Shown piece after piece: positions 50,461 through 57,586 of a DNA stretch of 57,586 bases. The stretch covers positions 1-57,586 of the forward strand of contig JBHHYU010000012.1 of assembly GCA_046757725.1 (NCBI GenBank), read 5' to 3'. The stretch's first letter is position 1. Each line of letters opens with the position of its first letter. The notes below the pieces were generated by a model. It did no database searches. It saw only the letters and a list, made by a program, of their open reading frames with translations, and was not told the DNA's origin. The DNA is from JBHHYU01 sp046757725 (GTDB taxonomy: Bacteria > Desulfobacterota > Binatia > UBA9968). A program made the translations under genes and the position numbers.

Positions 50461-50609
50461 GGGCTTCCCTCCACCTCACGTTTTAAAATCCCCTAGACAT
50501 TAAATAACAGAAGTCGGACAATAGACAAGCGTACTGCGTTAGTTTGATGTGCCAGCATGTCTTCCTAGTACTTTTTTTGATCCTTTCTCTTTAAGTCCCA
50601 AATCAATGT

Positions 50610-51449
50610 CTACTCCTTGTGGGTTTTTCCTTTACCAACAAATAAGGCCCCCCTTTTTTGGGCTGCCCGCGCCTGTGGAACGAAACGGAATGCTGCAGGA
50701 ACGAAAGGGAGAAGTCCGCGAACCGGGGTGGCCAGGAGTTGCAACATCCGCTCTCTTCGAACGCCCCACGTGAGCCCATAGGCCCTGCGCAGCTTTGGCG
50801 GAAGCAGCCCAATCGTGATAAACGCAGACAAGGGACCACCTATTTTCAGAAGCATGGGACAAGGATAAAGAATATCTTTAGCAACGGTACGTGCCGTGGC
50901 ACCTACGGAAATGGCATCGCCGTCGATCATCTCCTTCATATAGTCGTTGAAGGCTTCGAGTGAACTCGGCGTTTTAGACTCCGGCACTCCAAACAGAAGT
51001 GCAAGACTCTTGGTCTCATTGTAGTAATGTCGCTTCGCCTGAATGGACAGTGACCCGACGAAAAGCTCGTACGTCACGATAGCAGAATCGACCAAGGTGG
51101 CATGTACCCATAGCAAGAGATCTGGATCTCGTGCATCATAGGGAGTCCCTAATGGTAGAACATCGCGTTTATTAACGGTCCCTTGGATCCGCTTGTGAAT
51201 TTGGTTTATCCGTTGCAGAGAGGCCTGTGCCTTAGGAACTTCATCAAATATGATCGACCACATCGTGTTCATCGTCTGACACAAGCGCCGAATTGGATCT
51301 TCCCTAAATTGACTATGCTGAGCTACTCCTTCGGCAACCTTGGGATGAGCCAGCTGCATTAGCAGAGCCCGCCCGCCTCCCAGCAGCAAAATCACTTCGC
51401 GGTCTACCCGCCAAATGACACTATCCGATTTGAAAAATCGATTGCTCAT
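50610..51449 (-). CDS. MpaB-family (DUF2236) oxygenase-like protein
   Basis: A 279-residue helical protein of the DUF2236/MpaB' family. The N-terminal region holds VIWRVDREVILLLGGGRALLMQLAHPKVAEGV and the QFREDPIRRLCQT segment; later LLWVHATLVDSAIVTYELFVG carries the conserved WVH motif of the family. Members include latex-clearing oxygenase-like haem proteins and fungal MpaB; the substrate here is unknown. It is not obviously linked to its neighbours, with 149 bases before cysQ. Confidence 0.86.
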   Translation of the reverse strand: MSNRFFKSDSVIWRVDREVILLLGGGRALLMQLAHPKVAEGVAQHSQFREDPIRRLCQTMNTMWSIIFDEVPKAQASLQRINQIHKRIQGTVNKRDVLPLGTPYDARDPDLLLWVHATLVDSAIVTYELFVGSLSIQAKRHYYNETKSLALLFGVPESKTPSSLEAFNDYMKEMIDGDAISVGATARTVAKDILYPCPMLLKIGGPLSAFITIGLLPPKLRRAYGLTWGVRRERMLQLLATPVRGLLPFVPAAFRFVPQARAAQKRGALFVGKGKTHKE

Positions 51450-51548
51450 AAGCTCATTTTCTACCAGCTAGAGAGTGCTTGCCAACTTTGGTGTGAGGAT
51501 GAAAAAAAATTCAGAATGATGCGGAGAAACTTTCGCAACCTTCCTAAG

Positions 51549-52142
51549 CTATGCAGGGTTGAGCCAAAGGTCCTTACCCTTCTCAACTCCCGCCCGGACC
51601 ATCTCAACGATAGCCTGTTCAGAATCTTTCGGCTGAATATTCACGCCCCGAACAGCATCTTCAAGTAAAACTACTTCAAATCCCAACTTGAGCCCATCCA
51701 GGACCGTATGTTTGACGCAATAATCCGTTGCCAGGCCACCCACCCAAATCTTCTCCACATTAAATTGGCGAAGAACATCGGCCAACTTGACTCCCTTCGA
51801 ATCCTTCCCTTCAAAACCCGAATAGCTATCCTCTTCTGGTTCCATTCCCTTTGAAATAATTACCGCATCACTAGACAGTGCCAGATCCGGATGAAATTCC
51901 GCCCCCTTACTCCCCTGTATACAGTGAGGAGGCCACGAACCGCCAAAGGTATTAAAATGACCTGTCTTCTCAGGATGCCAATCCCGCGTGGCAAGGATCG
52001 GCAATTCGGCTGTTCTAAACCGTTTCATATAGCGATTCAGCACAGGGACCACTTGATCTCCGACCTTAACCGGGAGGGCCCCACCGGGACAGAAATCGTT
52101 TTGAACATCGACAATTACGAGAGCACCCGCACCTTGCATCAT
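51549..52142 (-). CDS. pncA: Nicotinamidase
   Basis: A 197-residue cysteine amidohydrolase converting nicotinamide to nicotinic acid for NAD salvage. The catalytic Asp12 is in VIVDVQNDFCPGGALPV; metal-binding residues lie in ATRDWHPEKTGHF, the catalytic lysine is expected in the HCIQGSKGAEF region, and the nucleophile Cys is in GGLATDYCVKHT. The length is normal. An ATG doublet marks the start; 52139 is equally possible. Confidence 0.93.
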   Translation of the reverse strand: MMQGAGALVIVDVQNDFCPGGALPVKVGDQVVPVLNRYMKRFRTAELPILATRDWHPEKTGHFNTFGGSWPPHCIQGSKGAEFHPDLALSSDAVIISKGMEPEEDSYSGFEGKDSKGVKLADVLRQFNVEKIWVGGLATDYCVKHTVLDGLKLGFEVVLLEDAVRGVNIQPKDSEQAIVEMVRAGVEKGKDLWLNPA

Positions 52143-52302
52143 TTTTCATTATAATAGAAACTATGACCCTTACAACATCGAGGCAGCCACCAGTAAATAG
52201 CAAGAGGCGCGAGACAGAAAATTGACAGCCGCCAGCATCGCTCCTCATGGCAATGGCCCGATTTCACGTGGTAACGGATGGCTGAAAAGTAAAATTTAAG
52301 CT

Positions 52303-53010
52303 ATGAGATTACGCGCAATCTTTTTTGATGCCGCAGGCACCCTCATGAAGACCGCTAAATCGGTGGGTCAAAGCTATGCCCACCTTGCAAAAGAATACGG
52401 CATGGAGGTTCTACCTGAAGAGATGGCAGAGAGGTTTCGGACCTGCTTTTCCTCGACACCCCCCCTTGCCTTTCCGGGAGCACAGGCTAGGGAACTCAAA
52501 GACCTCGAGCGTGCTTGGTGGAAAGAGCTGGTGAGAAAGATCTTTGAGCCGTGGGGAAATTTCGCTCACTTCGATGAATACTTTTCTGAACTCTTTGCCT
52601 ATTTCAGTAGGGCCGATGCGTGGTCTCTCTATCCCGAGACCGCAGAAACTTTATCGGGTTTGAGAAACCGCGGGTTCATCCTCGAGGTGGTCTCAAATTT
52701 CGATTCTCGTCTCTTCGGTCTTCTCGAAGGGCTGGGCATTGTTTCCTGTTTCGACTCTATCGTCATCTCGAGCCAGGTTGGACACGCTAAGCCTGCCCCG
52801 GAAATTTTCCACACAGCCTTGGCGCTACATCACCTCAACGCCGAGGAGGCCTTGCACGTAGGAGACAGTCCGGGTAAGGATGTCGTCGGGGCCAGCAGCG
52901 CTGGGTTAACCGGTGTGCTGTTGGATCGTCATGGCAGCTCTGTCTTAAACTCCTCCCCGCGAGTTCGGAATCTCACAGAGATATTTCCCCTCATTGATGA
53001 CCGTTGTTAA
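52303..53010 (+). CDS. HAD-superfamily hydrolase
   Basis: A 235-residue HAD phosphatase-like protein with a helical cap. Motif I is FFDAAGT, so the nucleophile Asp9 is followed two residues on by Ala11 instead of Asp, as in HDHD3-type and phosphonatase-like members. Motif II is VVSNFDS, the lysine is in VGHAKPAPEIF, and motif IV is HVGDSPGKDVVGA. The substrate is unknown. It precedes a class II aldolase gene by 27 bases and may act with it on a sugar phosphate. Confidence 0.9.
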   Translation: MRLRAIFFDAAGTLMKTAKSVGQSYAHLAKEYGMEVLPEEMAERFRTCFSSTPPLAFPGAQARELKDLERAWWKELVRKIFEPWGNFAHFDEYFSELFAYFSRADAWSLYPETAETLSGLRNRGFILEVVSNFDSRLFGLLEGLGIVSCFDSIVISSQVGHAKPAPEIFHTALALHHLNAEEALHVGDSPGKDVVGASSAGLTGVLLDRHGSSVLNSSPRVRNLTEIFPLIDDRC

Positions 53011-53037
53011 GCAGCTCAACTCTGAAGCGAGCATCTC

Positions 53038-53763
53038 ATGATCTCTGAGAACATCTTGCGAGAAAAGCTTGCGACCTGCACACGCATCTTCGCGATGGAA
53101 GGAATGCTTGGGGTGTTCGGCCACGTCAGTATCTACCAGCCGGAGAGCGGCCGGATCCTTATCACCCCTGGAGGCGCTTCTGATAAGGCGACGACTCAAG
53201 CCGCAGAGTTACTGGCGGTCGACCTGTCCGGGCATGTACTCGATGGGGCTAATCAACTGCCCATAGAGTGGCCGATCCATACCGCCTTACATCGTGCCCG
53301 GGAGGATGCATTGGCCGTGGCCCATTTACACGCACCCTATTCCACCCTGTTCGCCATCGCCCGGCGCGAGTTTCGTCCTGTCACGCTCCAGGGCGCCATT
53401 TTTGGTGAAGGAGTTCCCCTCTATACGGAAGCGAATTTGATTAAAACCGCTACCCAGAGCCAACGTCTTGCTGCAGTCCTAGGTGATAAGCGAGCCGCTC
53501 GCCTGCGAGGGCATGGTATCGTTGTGGTAGGACAAGACATCGAAGAAATGCTTTTTGCATCGCTGGTTCTGGAAGACGATTCGCACAAAGCGATGCAAGC
53601 CGCGACACTCGGTGAACTAGAATTTATTAGTCCTGAAGAATGCCGAGCGTTTGAGGCACACGTTAACCTGCGACGACGCGCCCACCGGGCCTGGCATTAT
53701 TTTGCTACATTAGAGTCGCGATGGGATCGTCAACCCGGTACAAGCGCTGGACCTCTCGCATAG
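53038..53763 (+). CDS. Class II aldolase/adducin family protein
   Basis: A 241-residue zinc-dependent aldolase or decarboxylase-like protein. Conserved points are GHVSIYQPES, a catalytic glutamate region in LPIEWPIHTALHRAR, the zinc histidines in VAHLHAPYSTLF and RLRGHGIVVVG. Family members cleave fuculose-, ribulose- or methylthioribulose phosphates or act as epimerases. With the HAD gene directly upstream, a small-sugar or C4/C5 salvage route is possible. The specific substrate cannot be read from sequence. Confidence 0.9.
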   Translation: MISENILREKLATCTRIFAMEGMLGVFGHVSIYQPESGRILITPGGASDKATTQAAELLAVDLSGHVLDGANQLPIEWPIHTALHRAREDALAVAHLHAPYSTLFAIARREFRPVTLQGAIFGEGVPLYTEANLIKTATQSQRLAAVLGDKRAARLRGHGIVVVGQDIEEMLFASLVLEDDSHKAMQAATLGELEFISPEECRAFEAHVNLRRRAHRAWHYFATLESRWDRQPGTSAGPLA

Positions 53764-53883
53764 AGGGTAGCCAATGGAAGGTAATTCACCGATCATGGAT
53801 CCCGGCCTGCCGGTCTCCCACCTAAGGGCGAAACGCACAGGGCCCGGGAACCCGTGGCTCCTTCCCAAACACCTTGGCATCGT

Positions 53884-54387
53884 CTAGCCACCATAGAAAA
53901 CCTTTTCTCCCAGGTCTCTGAGCATCAAAGTGGCGTCATCCGCCCGGCCCGAAGGCTGCACGGTAACACCCGCATCCACCACTTTCCCAACAAAAATCGA
54001 GTGGTCACCCTTTTCAATCGTTTCAACCAACGAACATTCGACGAAGGCCGGAGCGTTCTCGAGAATGGGGGCACCTACGCTACCGGATCGGAACGGCTCC
54101 CCGGCAATAGTATTCCCGTCCCGTTCAGCGGGCTTAAAAAAAGTAAAGGCAGTGGATTGCTGATTTTTTCCTAGAATGTTCAAAGCAAAAGCTCCCGCCT
54201 CTTTGATGATACCGTGACCCGCCGTATCGGCCTTGACACCGACAACCACTAGCGGTGGGTCAAAAGCCGCCTGGGTAACCCAGTTCACCGTTGCAGCTGC
54301 AATGCGACCATCTTTTCCCTCTCCAGTGAGAACATACAACCCATAGGGAATCATTCGGAGGGCTGTCTTTTTAACATTCGGATCCAT
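53884..54387 (-). CDS. Flavin reductase family protein
   Basis: About 167 residues with the flavin-reductase-like split beta-barrel: PYGLYVLTGEGKDGRIAAATVNWVTQAAFDPPLVVVG binds FMN, followed by the FALNILGKNQQ segment. Members supply reduced flavin or act as rubredoxin-type oxidoreductases. The start at 54387 is fixed by AAGGAGAT five bases upstream; the open frame to 54480 adds an unlikely tail. The 359 bases upstream of it (54388-54746) have no recognised gene. Confidence 0.9.
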   Translation of the reverse strand: MDPNVKKTALRMIPYGLYVLTGEGKDGRIAAATVNWVTQAAFDPPLVVVGVKADTAGHGIIKEAGAFALNILGKNQQSTAFTFFKPAERDGNTIAGEPFRSGSVGAPILENAPAFVECSLVETIEKGDHSIFVGKVVDAGVTVQPSGRADDATLMLRDLGEKVFYGG

Positions 54388-54746
54388 TCTTATCTCCTTC
54401 CCTGCAACCTTCAGTGTGCCTGTCGGGCACCATCGAGGTAAGAATCTACCGTTTTCCCCGAGGATTGTAAAGTGTGGCAACGGCAGATGACCCCACGGCC
54501 AACGCGTACCTGCCTGGGGAATACCGGGAAAACCAAATGCCTAAGGCGTTCGTTGGTAACGAGTCCGTTTAGCCGGCCTTTGCAGCAACTGTTTTTCCTT
54601 TCGGTGCTCCGCCCACTACTAAAAGAAAGGAGGTCGGTCTCCTCAATCTCGTCTGGGAAAGGGTCTAGGACAGTACAAGGATAACCATAGCGGATCTGGC
54701 AAGAGAAGGGAATCAATAAGTTCAAACCCCCGACGAAATTCAGACT
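54388..54746. other. Non-coding stretch between VOC gene and flavin reductase
   Basis: I find no supported gene here. Open frames of 104 residues (54411-54725, minus) and 70 residues (54472-54684, plus) resemble nothing I know and lack ribosome sites. On the minus strand, bases about 54617-54544 contain ACCGAAAGGA, then GCAAAGGCCGGCTAAAC, CGTT-ACC-AACG and flanking GGCG/CGCC, which hint at a folded leader RNA for the flavin reductase gene. Confidence 0.35.
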
Positions 54747-55202
54747 TTAGCGAGCCCACGACTGGAGCTCTATGATGTTGTCCTCGGGGTCCGTGACGTA
54801 AGTCCACGTGACTTTTGCCCCAGCAGGAGTCTCAAGCGTCACGATTTCCCCTATGGGTCGACCGCCGTTAGACAGAACTGTTTCACGGGCCGCCGTTACG
54901 TTGTGAACCGAGAATGCGATATGCCCAAAGCCCGGACGATTCACAACCGTCGATGAGCGAGACTTAAGTTTGTTGTATTGGAAGATCTCGAGCGTGGGAC
55001 CCTCATCATTGTAACCAGGCAACCGCAAGTGAACTCCCTGTAGTTCAGCTCCGTGTATTCCTGTCGCTGCTTCGATCAACCGCCCTCGATAGTTTCGTTC
55101 CGGCGGCACGGGCACGCAATCAAAAACACGTTGATAAAATGCAGCCAACCTGCGCCAATCCTTTGCAACAAGATTGGTATGAACAAATTTGGCTTGAATC
55201 AT
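54747..55202 (-). CDS. VOC-family (glyoxalase-like) protein
   Basis: A 151-residue protein with two beta-alpha-beta-beta-beta units. Candidate metal ligands are His8 in KFVHTNLVAKDW, the histidine in GFGHIAFSV and the glutamate in DNIIELQSW. The DWRRLAAFYQRVF segment is typical of vicinal oxygen chelate proteins such as glyoxalases, dioxygenases or resistance proteins. The substrate is unknown. It lies between the molybdenum hydroxylase and flavin reductase genes on the same strand. Confidence 0.88.
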   Translation of the reverse strand: MIQAKFVHTNLVAKDWRRLAAFYQRVFDCVPVPPERNYRGRLIEAATGIHGAELQGVHLRLPGYNDEGPTLEIFQYNKLKSRSSTVVNRPGFGHIAFSVHNVTAARETVLSNGGRPIGEIVTLETPAGAKVTWTYVTDPEDNIIELQSWAR

Positions 55203-55284
55203 CGTGCACCCTTGTTTGATGGTAGGTGAAACACTCGGATACTACGCGCGTTGGCCAGCAAACTATCAATGGCCGGCAATGAGT

Positions 55285-57492
55285 TTATTTCTTCTCTTGT
55301 AGTGCGCGCCAGACGCGCTCGGGTGTGAGCGGGAGGTCTTTGATGCGGACGCCGGTGGCTCGGGCTAATGCGTTAGTAACGGCAGGGGCGACGGTCACTA
55401 GGCCTCCCTCTCCCATTCCCCGAGCCCCATGAGGTCCAGGGCCGTCACGATTTTCGACGAGTACGGATTCGAACTCTTTGGGTACATCGGAGAAGGTGGG
55501 AACTTTATAATCGACGAGGTTTGGGTTCAAAAGCTGGCCCCCTTCGCTGTAAACCATCTGCTCGAACATCGTGTGACCGATGCCTTGCATCGCCGCTCCT
55601 TCTTCTTGGCCTATGCATTGGCTTGGATGGATCGCTTTTCCGACATCCGCCAGCGAGATATAACGCTTGATGTCGATCTCTCCGGTCTCCTCGTCGATAT
55701 CCAACTCTGCGTTTCCCATTCCGATCTCCCAAAATACCGGTAAGGAACCCGTGATTTCAAGCCCGACTTCCCCCCGACCGATGAGCTCTCCGCCCGGACC
55801 ACCGAAGCGGCTCCTCAGGGCTTCCTGAAAGGTCATTCTTGCCTCGCCGCAGACCAGCCCCCCGTCTATGACCCGGACCTGGCTGGCCCGAACGCCGAAG
55901 GCTTCTGCGGCAATCTTTACGAGCTGTTTTTTAAGATCCCGCGAGGCTGCTTGAACGGCGGTCCCCATAAGGGTCGTTGAGCGACTTGAGCCTGTGGAGC
56001 TGTCGTATGGAGTTACGGAAGTATCTGCTCCGCCCAAACGGAACGATTCGATAGGAATCGTCAGCTCCTCGGCGGCTATTTGGGAAAGAACGGTTCTCAC
56101 ACCCTGTCCCATTTCGGTACTCCCGGCCAGCAGCCTTACAGCACCGTCCGCCTGAAGTCGGGCCATAGCCACGGAAATTGGCGTGGCCCCGGCGTTGGTC
56201 GCACCGACCGCCAGACCCACAGCAGCGCCTTTTTTCCTGGACCGGCGCCTCCACTGACTTGCGGATACAAGCTTCTTCAAGCTCGAAGCAAGGTTCGCGT
56301 CCATTCCCCTGAGCTTAGGGCGCATCGCTTCGCCCTTCTTGAGAAGATTTTTCAGTCTTAGTTCTGCCGAATCGATCCCCAACTTCGAAGCGATAATGTC
56401 TAATTGCGATTCGGAGGCGAAGATCGACTGGGGTGCGCCGATGGCGCGAAAAGAGCCCGCCCCGCCGGAATTGGTATAGACGGAATAGGCGTCGCTTCGG
56501 ATATGAGGATACCGGTAGGGCCCTAAGACTCGTGTGGCCGCTCGGATGGCGACTGCAGGGCCGTTGTCCGGATAGCCACCCGTATCAAGGTAAATTTCTG
56601 CCTCACGCGCGACCAGGGTCCCGTCTCTTTTGACACCTGTCTTTAGCCGAATCCTGGTCGCGTGTCTCCTCACCGTGAGCATTGACTCATTGACAGTATT
56701 GCAGATCCGCACGGGCCGTCGAGCCTTACGAGACAGTGCTACAACCAGCGGCTCAAATTTCGTGTAGGACTTGCTGCCAAAACCGCCCCCCAGATAGGAA
56801 ATAACCATCCGTACTCTGTCAAGGGGAAGACAAAAGATACGGGCCACATCGCCACGAACCTGGAAAGGGTGTTGAGCAGACGACCAGACCGTTACTCCGT
56901 CTTCCTTGAAATCGGCGACGACAGAGTGGGGCTCCATTGTGTAATGATAGACCATGGGGAAGGTAAAAGTATCCTCAAAGACCTCATCCGACTCGGCAAA
57001 CCCCTGTCCCACATCTCCCTTTTCTACATGTTCGTGGCTGCAGATGTTGCTGTCTTGTTTTTCGTGGATCAGCGGCGCTCCCGGCTGCAGAGCAGCCTCT
57101 AATCCCACGGCTGCAGGGAGCTCTTCGTAATCGACTGTGATAAGAGAAAGGGCCTCTTGAGCGGTCTCCTCATCCACCGCTGCAACCGCAGCTACAGGTT
57201 CCCCTACATAACGCACTTTGCCGATTGCTATGACTGGACGCCCGTTATAATAAGGATTAATGTCCGAAATATCGGCGGCGGTGAGCACCGCAACTACACC
57301 GGGGAAGGCTTCCGCCTCTTTCGGATCTACTTTAGTGATTCGGGCGTGGGGATAGGGGCTACGAAGAACTTTTCCATGGAGCATCCCAGGGATGACGAGG
57401 TCTCCGGTAAACTTAGCTTGTCCTGTTACTTTTTCAACCCCATCAACTCTGGGAACGCTTTGCCCAACGAATCGAAACCCGCGCTTGGACAT
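55285..57492 (-). CDS. Molybdenum hydroxylase large subunit (xanthine dehydrogenase family)
   Basis: A 735-residue molybdopterin-cytosine-dinucleotide-binding subunit of the xanthine oxidase superfamily. Domain order is the aldehyde oxidase a/b hammerhead (residues 18-130) and then the Mo-binding domain. LGGGFGSKSY is the conserved cofactor loop, and the active-site glutamate is in GARGMGEGGLV near the C-terminus. The loop GAGSFRAIG differs from the AYRCSFR of form I CO dehydrogenase, so it oxidises another substrate (purines, aldehydes or N-heterocycles). Its start overlaps the stop of the next upstream gene (TAATG). Confidence 0.93.
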   Translation of the reverse strand: MSKRGFRFVGQSVPRVDGVEKVTGQAKFTGDLVIPGMLHGKVLRSPYPHARITKVDPKEAEAFPGVVAVLTAADISDINPYYNGRPVIAIGKVRYVGEPVAAVAAVDEETAQEALSLITVDYEELPAAVGLEAALQPGAPLIHEKQDSNICSHEHVEKGDVGQGFAESDEVFEDTFTFPMVYHYTMEPHSVVADFKEDGVTVWSSAQHPFQVRGDVARIFCLPLDRVRMVISYLGGGFGSKSYTKFEPLVVALSRKARRPVRICNTVNESMLTVRRHATRIRLKTGVKRDGTLVAREAEIYLDTGGYPDNGPAVAIRAATRVLGPYRYPHIRSDAYSVYTNSGGAGSFRAIGAPQSIFASESQLDIIASKLGIDSAELRLKNLLKKGEAMRPKLRGMDANLASSLKKLVSASQWRRRSRKKGAAVGLAVGATNAGATPISVAMARLQADGAVRLLAGSTEMGQGVRTVLSQIAAEELTIPIESFRLGGADTSVTPYDSSTGSSRSTTLMGTAVQAASRDLKKQLVKIAAEAFGVRASQVRVIDGGLVCGEARMTFQEALRSRFGGPGGELIGRGEVGLEITGSLPVFWEIGMGNAELDIDEETGEIDIKRYISLADVGKAIHPSQCIGQEEGAAMQGIGHTMFEQMVYSEGGQLLNPNLVDYKVPTFSDVPKEFESVLVENRDGPGPHGARGMGEGGLVTVAPAVTNALARATGVRIKDLPLTPERVWRALQEKK

Positions 57493-57586
57493 TACCCCTC
57501 AATCACACGCTTCCACTTCTGCCGCACCTTATCTCTGAGCTCGGGGGATGACTCTGCTACTGGCGGGAAGTCTTTCATCCATTCAA
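57492..57586 (-). CDS. C-terminal end of a gene upstream of the molybdenum hydroxylase (partial)
   Basis: Reading the minus strand from the right edge, a frame encodes about 30 residues ending SPELRDKVRQKWKRVIEG and a TAA that overlaps the ATG of the molybdenum hydroxylase gene. The overlap shows tight operon coupling. In such operons the FAD and 2Fe-2S subunits usually sit upstream, but this short tail is too little to assign a family. Confidence 0.6.
   Translation of the reverse strand, partial: EWMKDFPPVAESSPELRDKVRQKWKRVIEG

Noticed and set aside
54544..54617. Cyclic-di-GMP (GEMM) riboswitch
   Set aside because: The GGCAAACC element and the GGTAGGTAGCGGGG receptor part are missing, so it is kept only as a weak structured-RNA hint.
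55285..57492. Form I aerobic CO dehydrogenase large subunit
   Set aside because: The diagnostic AYRCSFR loop is replaced by GAGSFRAIG.
1..57586. CRISPR arrays, insertion sequences, prophage genes
   Set aside because: No regularly spaced direct repeats, transposases, integrases or phage structural genes were seen.

Overview
The window (57.6 kb, moderate GC) is an ordinary, densely coded bacterial chromosome segment. MlaE/F/D homologues, a bifunctional class A penicillin-binding protein, HtrA and a family 9 (heptosyl-type) glycosyltransferase point to a diderm. A stand-alone SWIB protein, CarD, a DUF1844 protein, a B12-dependent (class II) ribonucleotide reductase and the PurS/Q/L enzyme set fit an uncultured lineage near Methylomirabilota (NC10)/Rokubacteria, Nitrospirota or the former Deltaproteobacteria. 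That placement is inference from gene content only. I see no phage, insertion sequence or CRISPR array.

Layout. 1-4150 (+): hydantoinase-B-type protein, a signal-less NMT1/THI5-like binding protein, a SWIB protein and a fatty-acid hydroxylase family protein. 4156-15177 (-): ten co-directional genes rpsO-pnp-M16 peptidase-dut-purB-purC-purS-purQ-purL-purF, joining ribosome and RNA turnover genes to de novo purine synthesis. 15318-21000: retropepsin-like protein, HNH protein, nrdJ, dciA and a trmN-like methyltransferase. The nrdJ-dciA interval carries a strong sigma70-type promoter for nrdJ with an NrdR-box-like sequence inside its spacer, and two DnaA-box-like sites. 21255-29181 (+): mlaE-mlaF-mlaD, then metabolic genes (Zn alcohol dehydrogenase, L-2-hydroxyglutarate oxidase, gamma-class carbonic anhydrase-like protein, cyclotransferase, glutamine amidotransferase, radical-SAM sulfatase maturase homologue).

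29264-38601 (-): mutM, rsmA, tsaD, a TPR protein, a PBP1b-type synthase, HtrA, DUF1844 and a glycosyltransferase. 38686-43486: cysK (+), then ispD, carD, rimI and an unusual ferredoxin-membrane-Hsp20-like fusion (-). A tRNA-Cys gene, dedA and coaE (+) flank an acyl-CoA synthetase (-). 47032-52142 (-): efp with Asn in place of the modified lysine, a glutamate dehydrogenase remnant, a HIT protein, two tandem small Rieske proteins, a zinc-finger protein, a cysQ-like phosphatase, an MpaB-family protein and nicotinamidase. 52303-57586: HAD hydrolase and class II aldolase (+), then flavin reductase, VOC protein and a molybdenum hydroxylase large subunit (-) running off the right edge.

The most unusual items are the ferredoxin/Hsp20-like fusion, the paired Rieske mini-proteins, the nrdJ promoter architecture, the carD leader with a terminator-like hairpin, the variant EF-P and gamma-carbonic anhydrase active sites, and the SWIB gene with its perfect upstream inverted repeat. 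I did not find a clear new multi-gene defence or mobile system.
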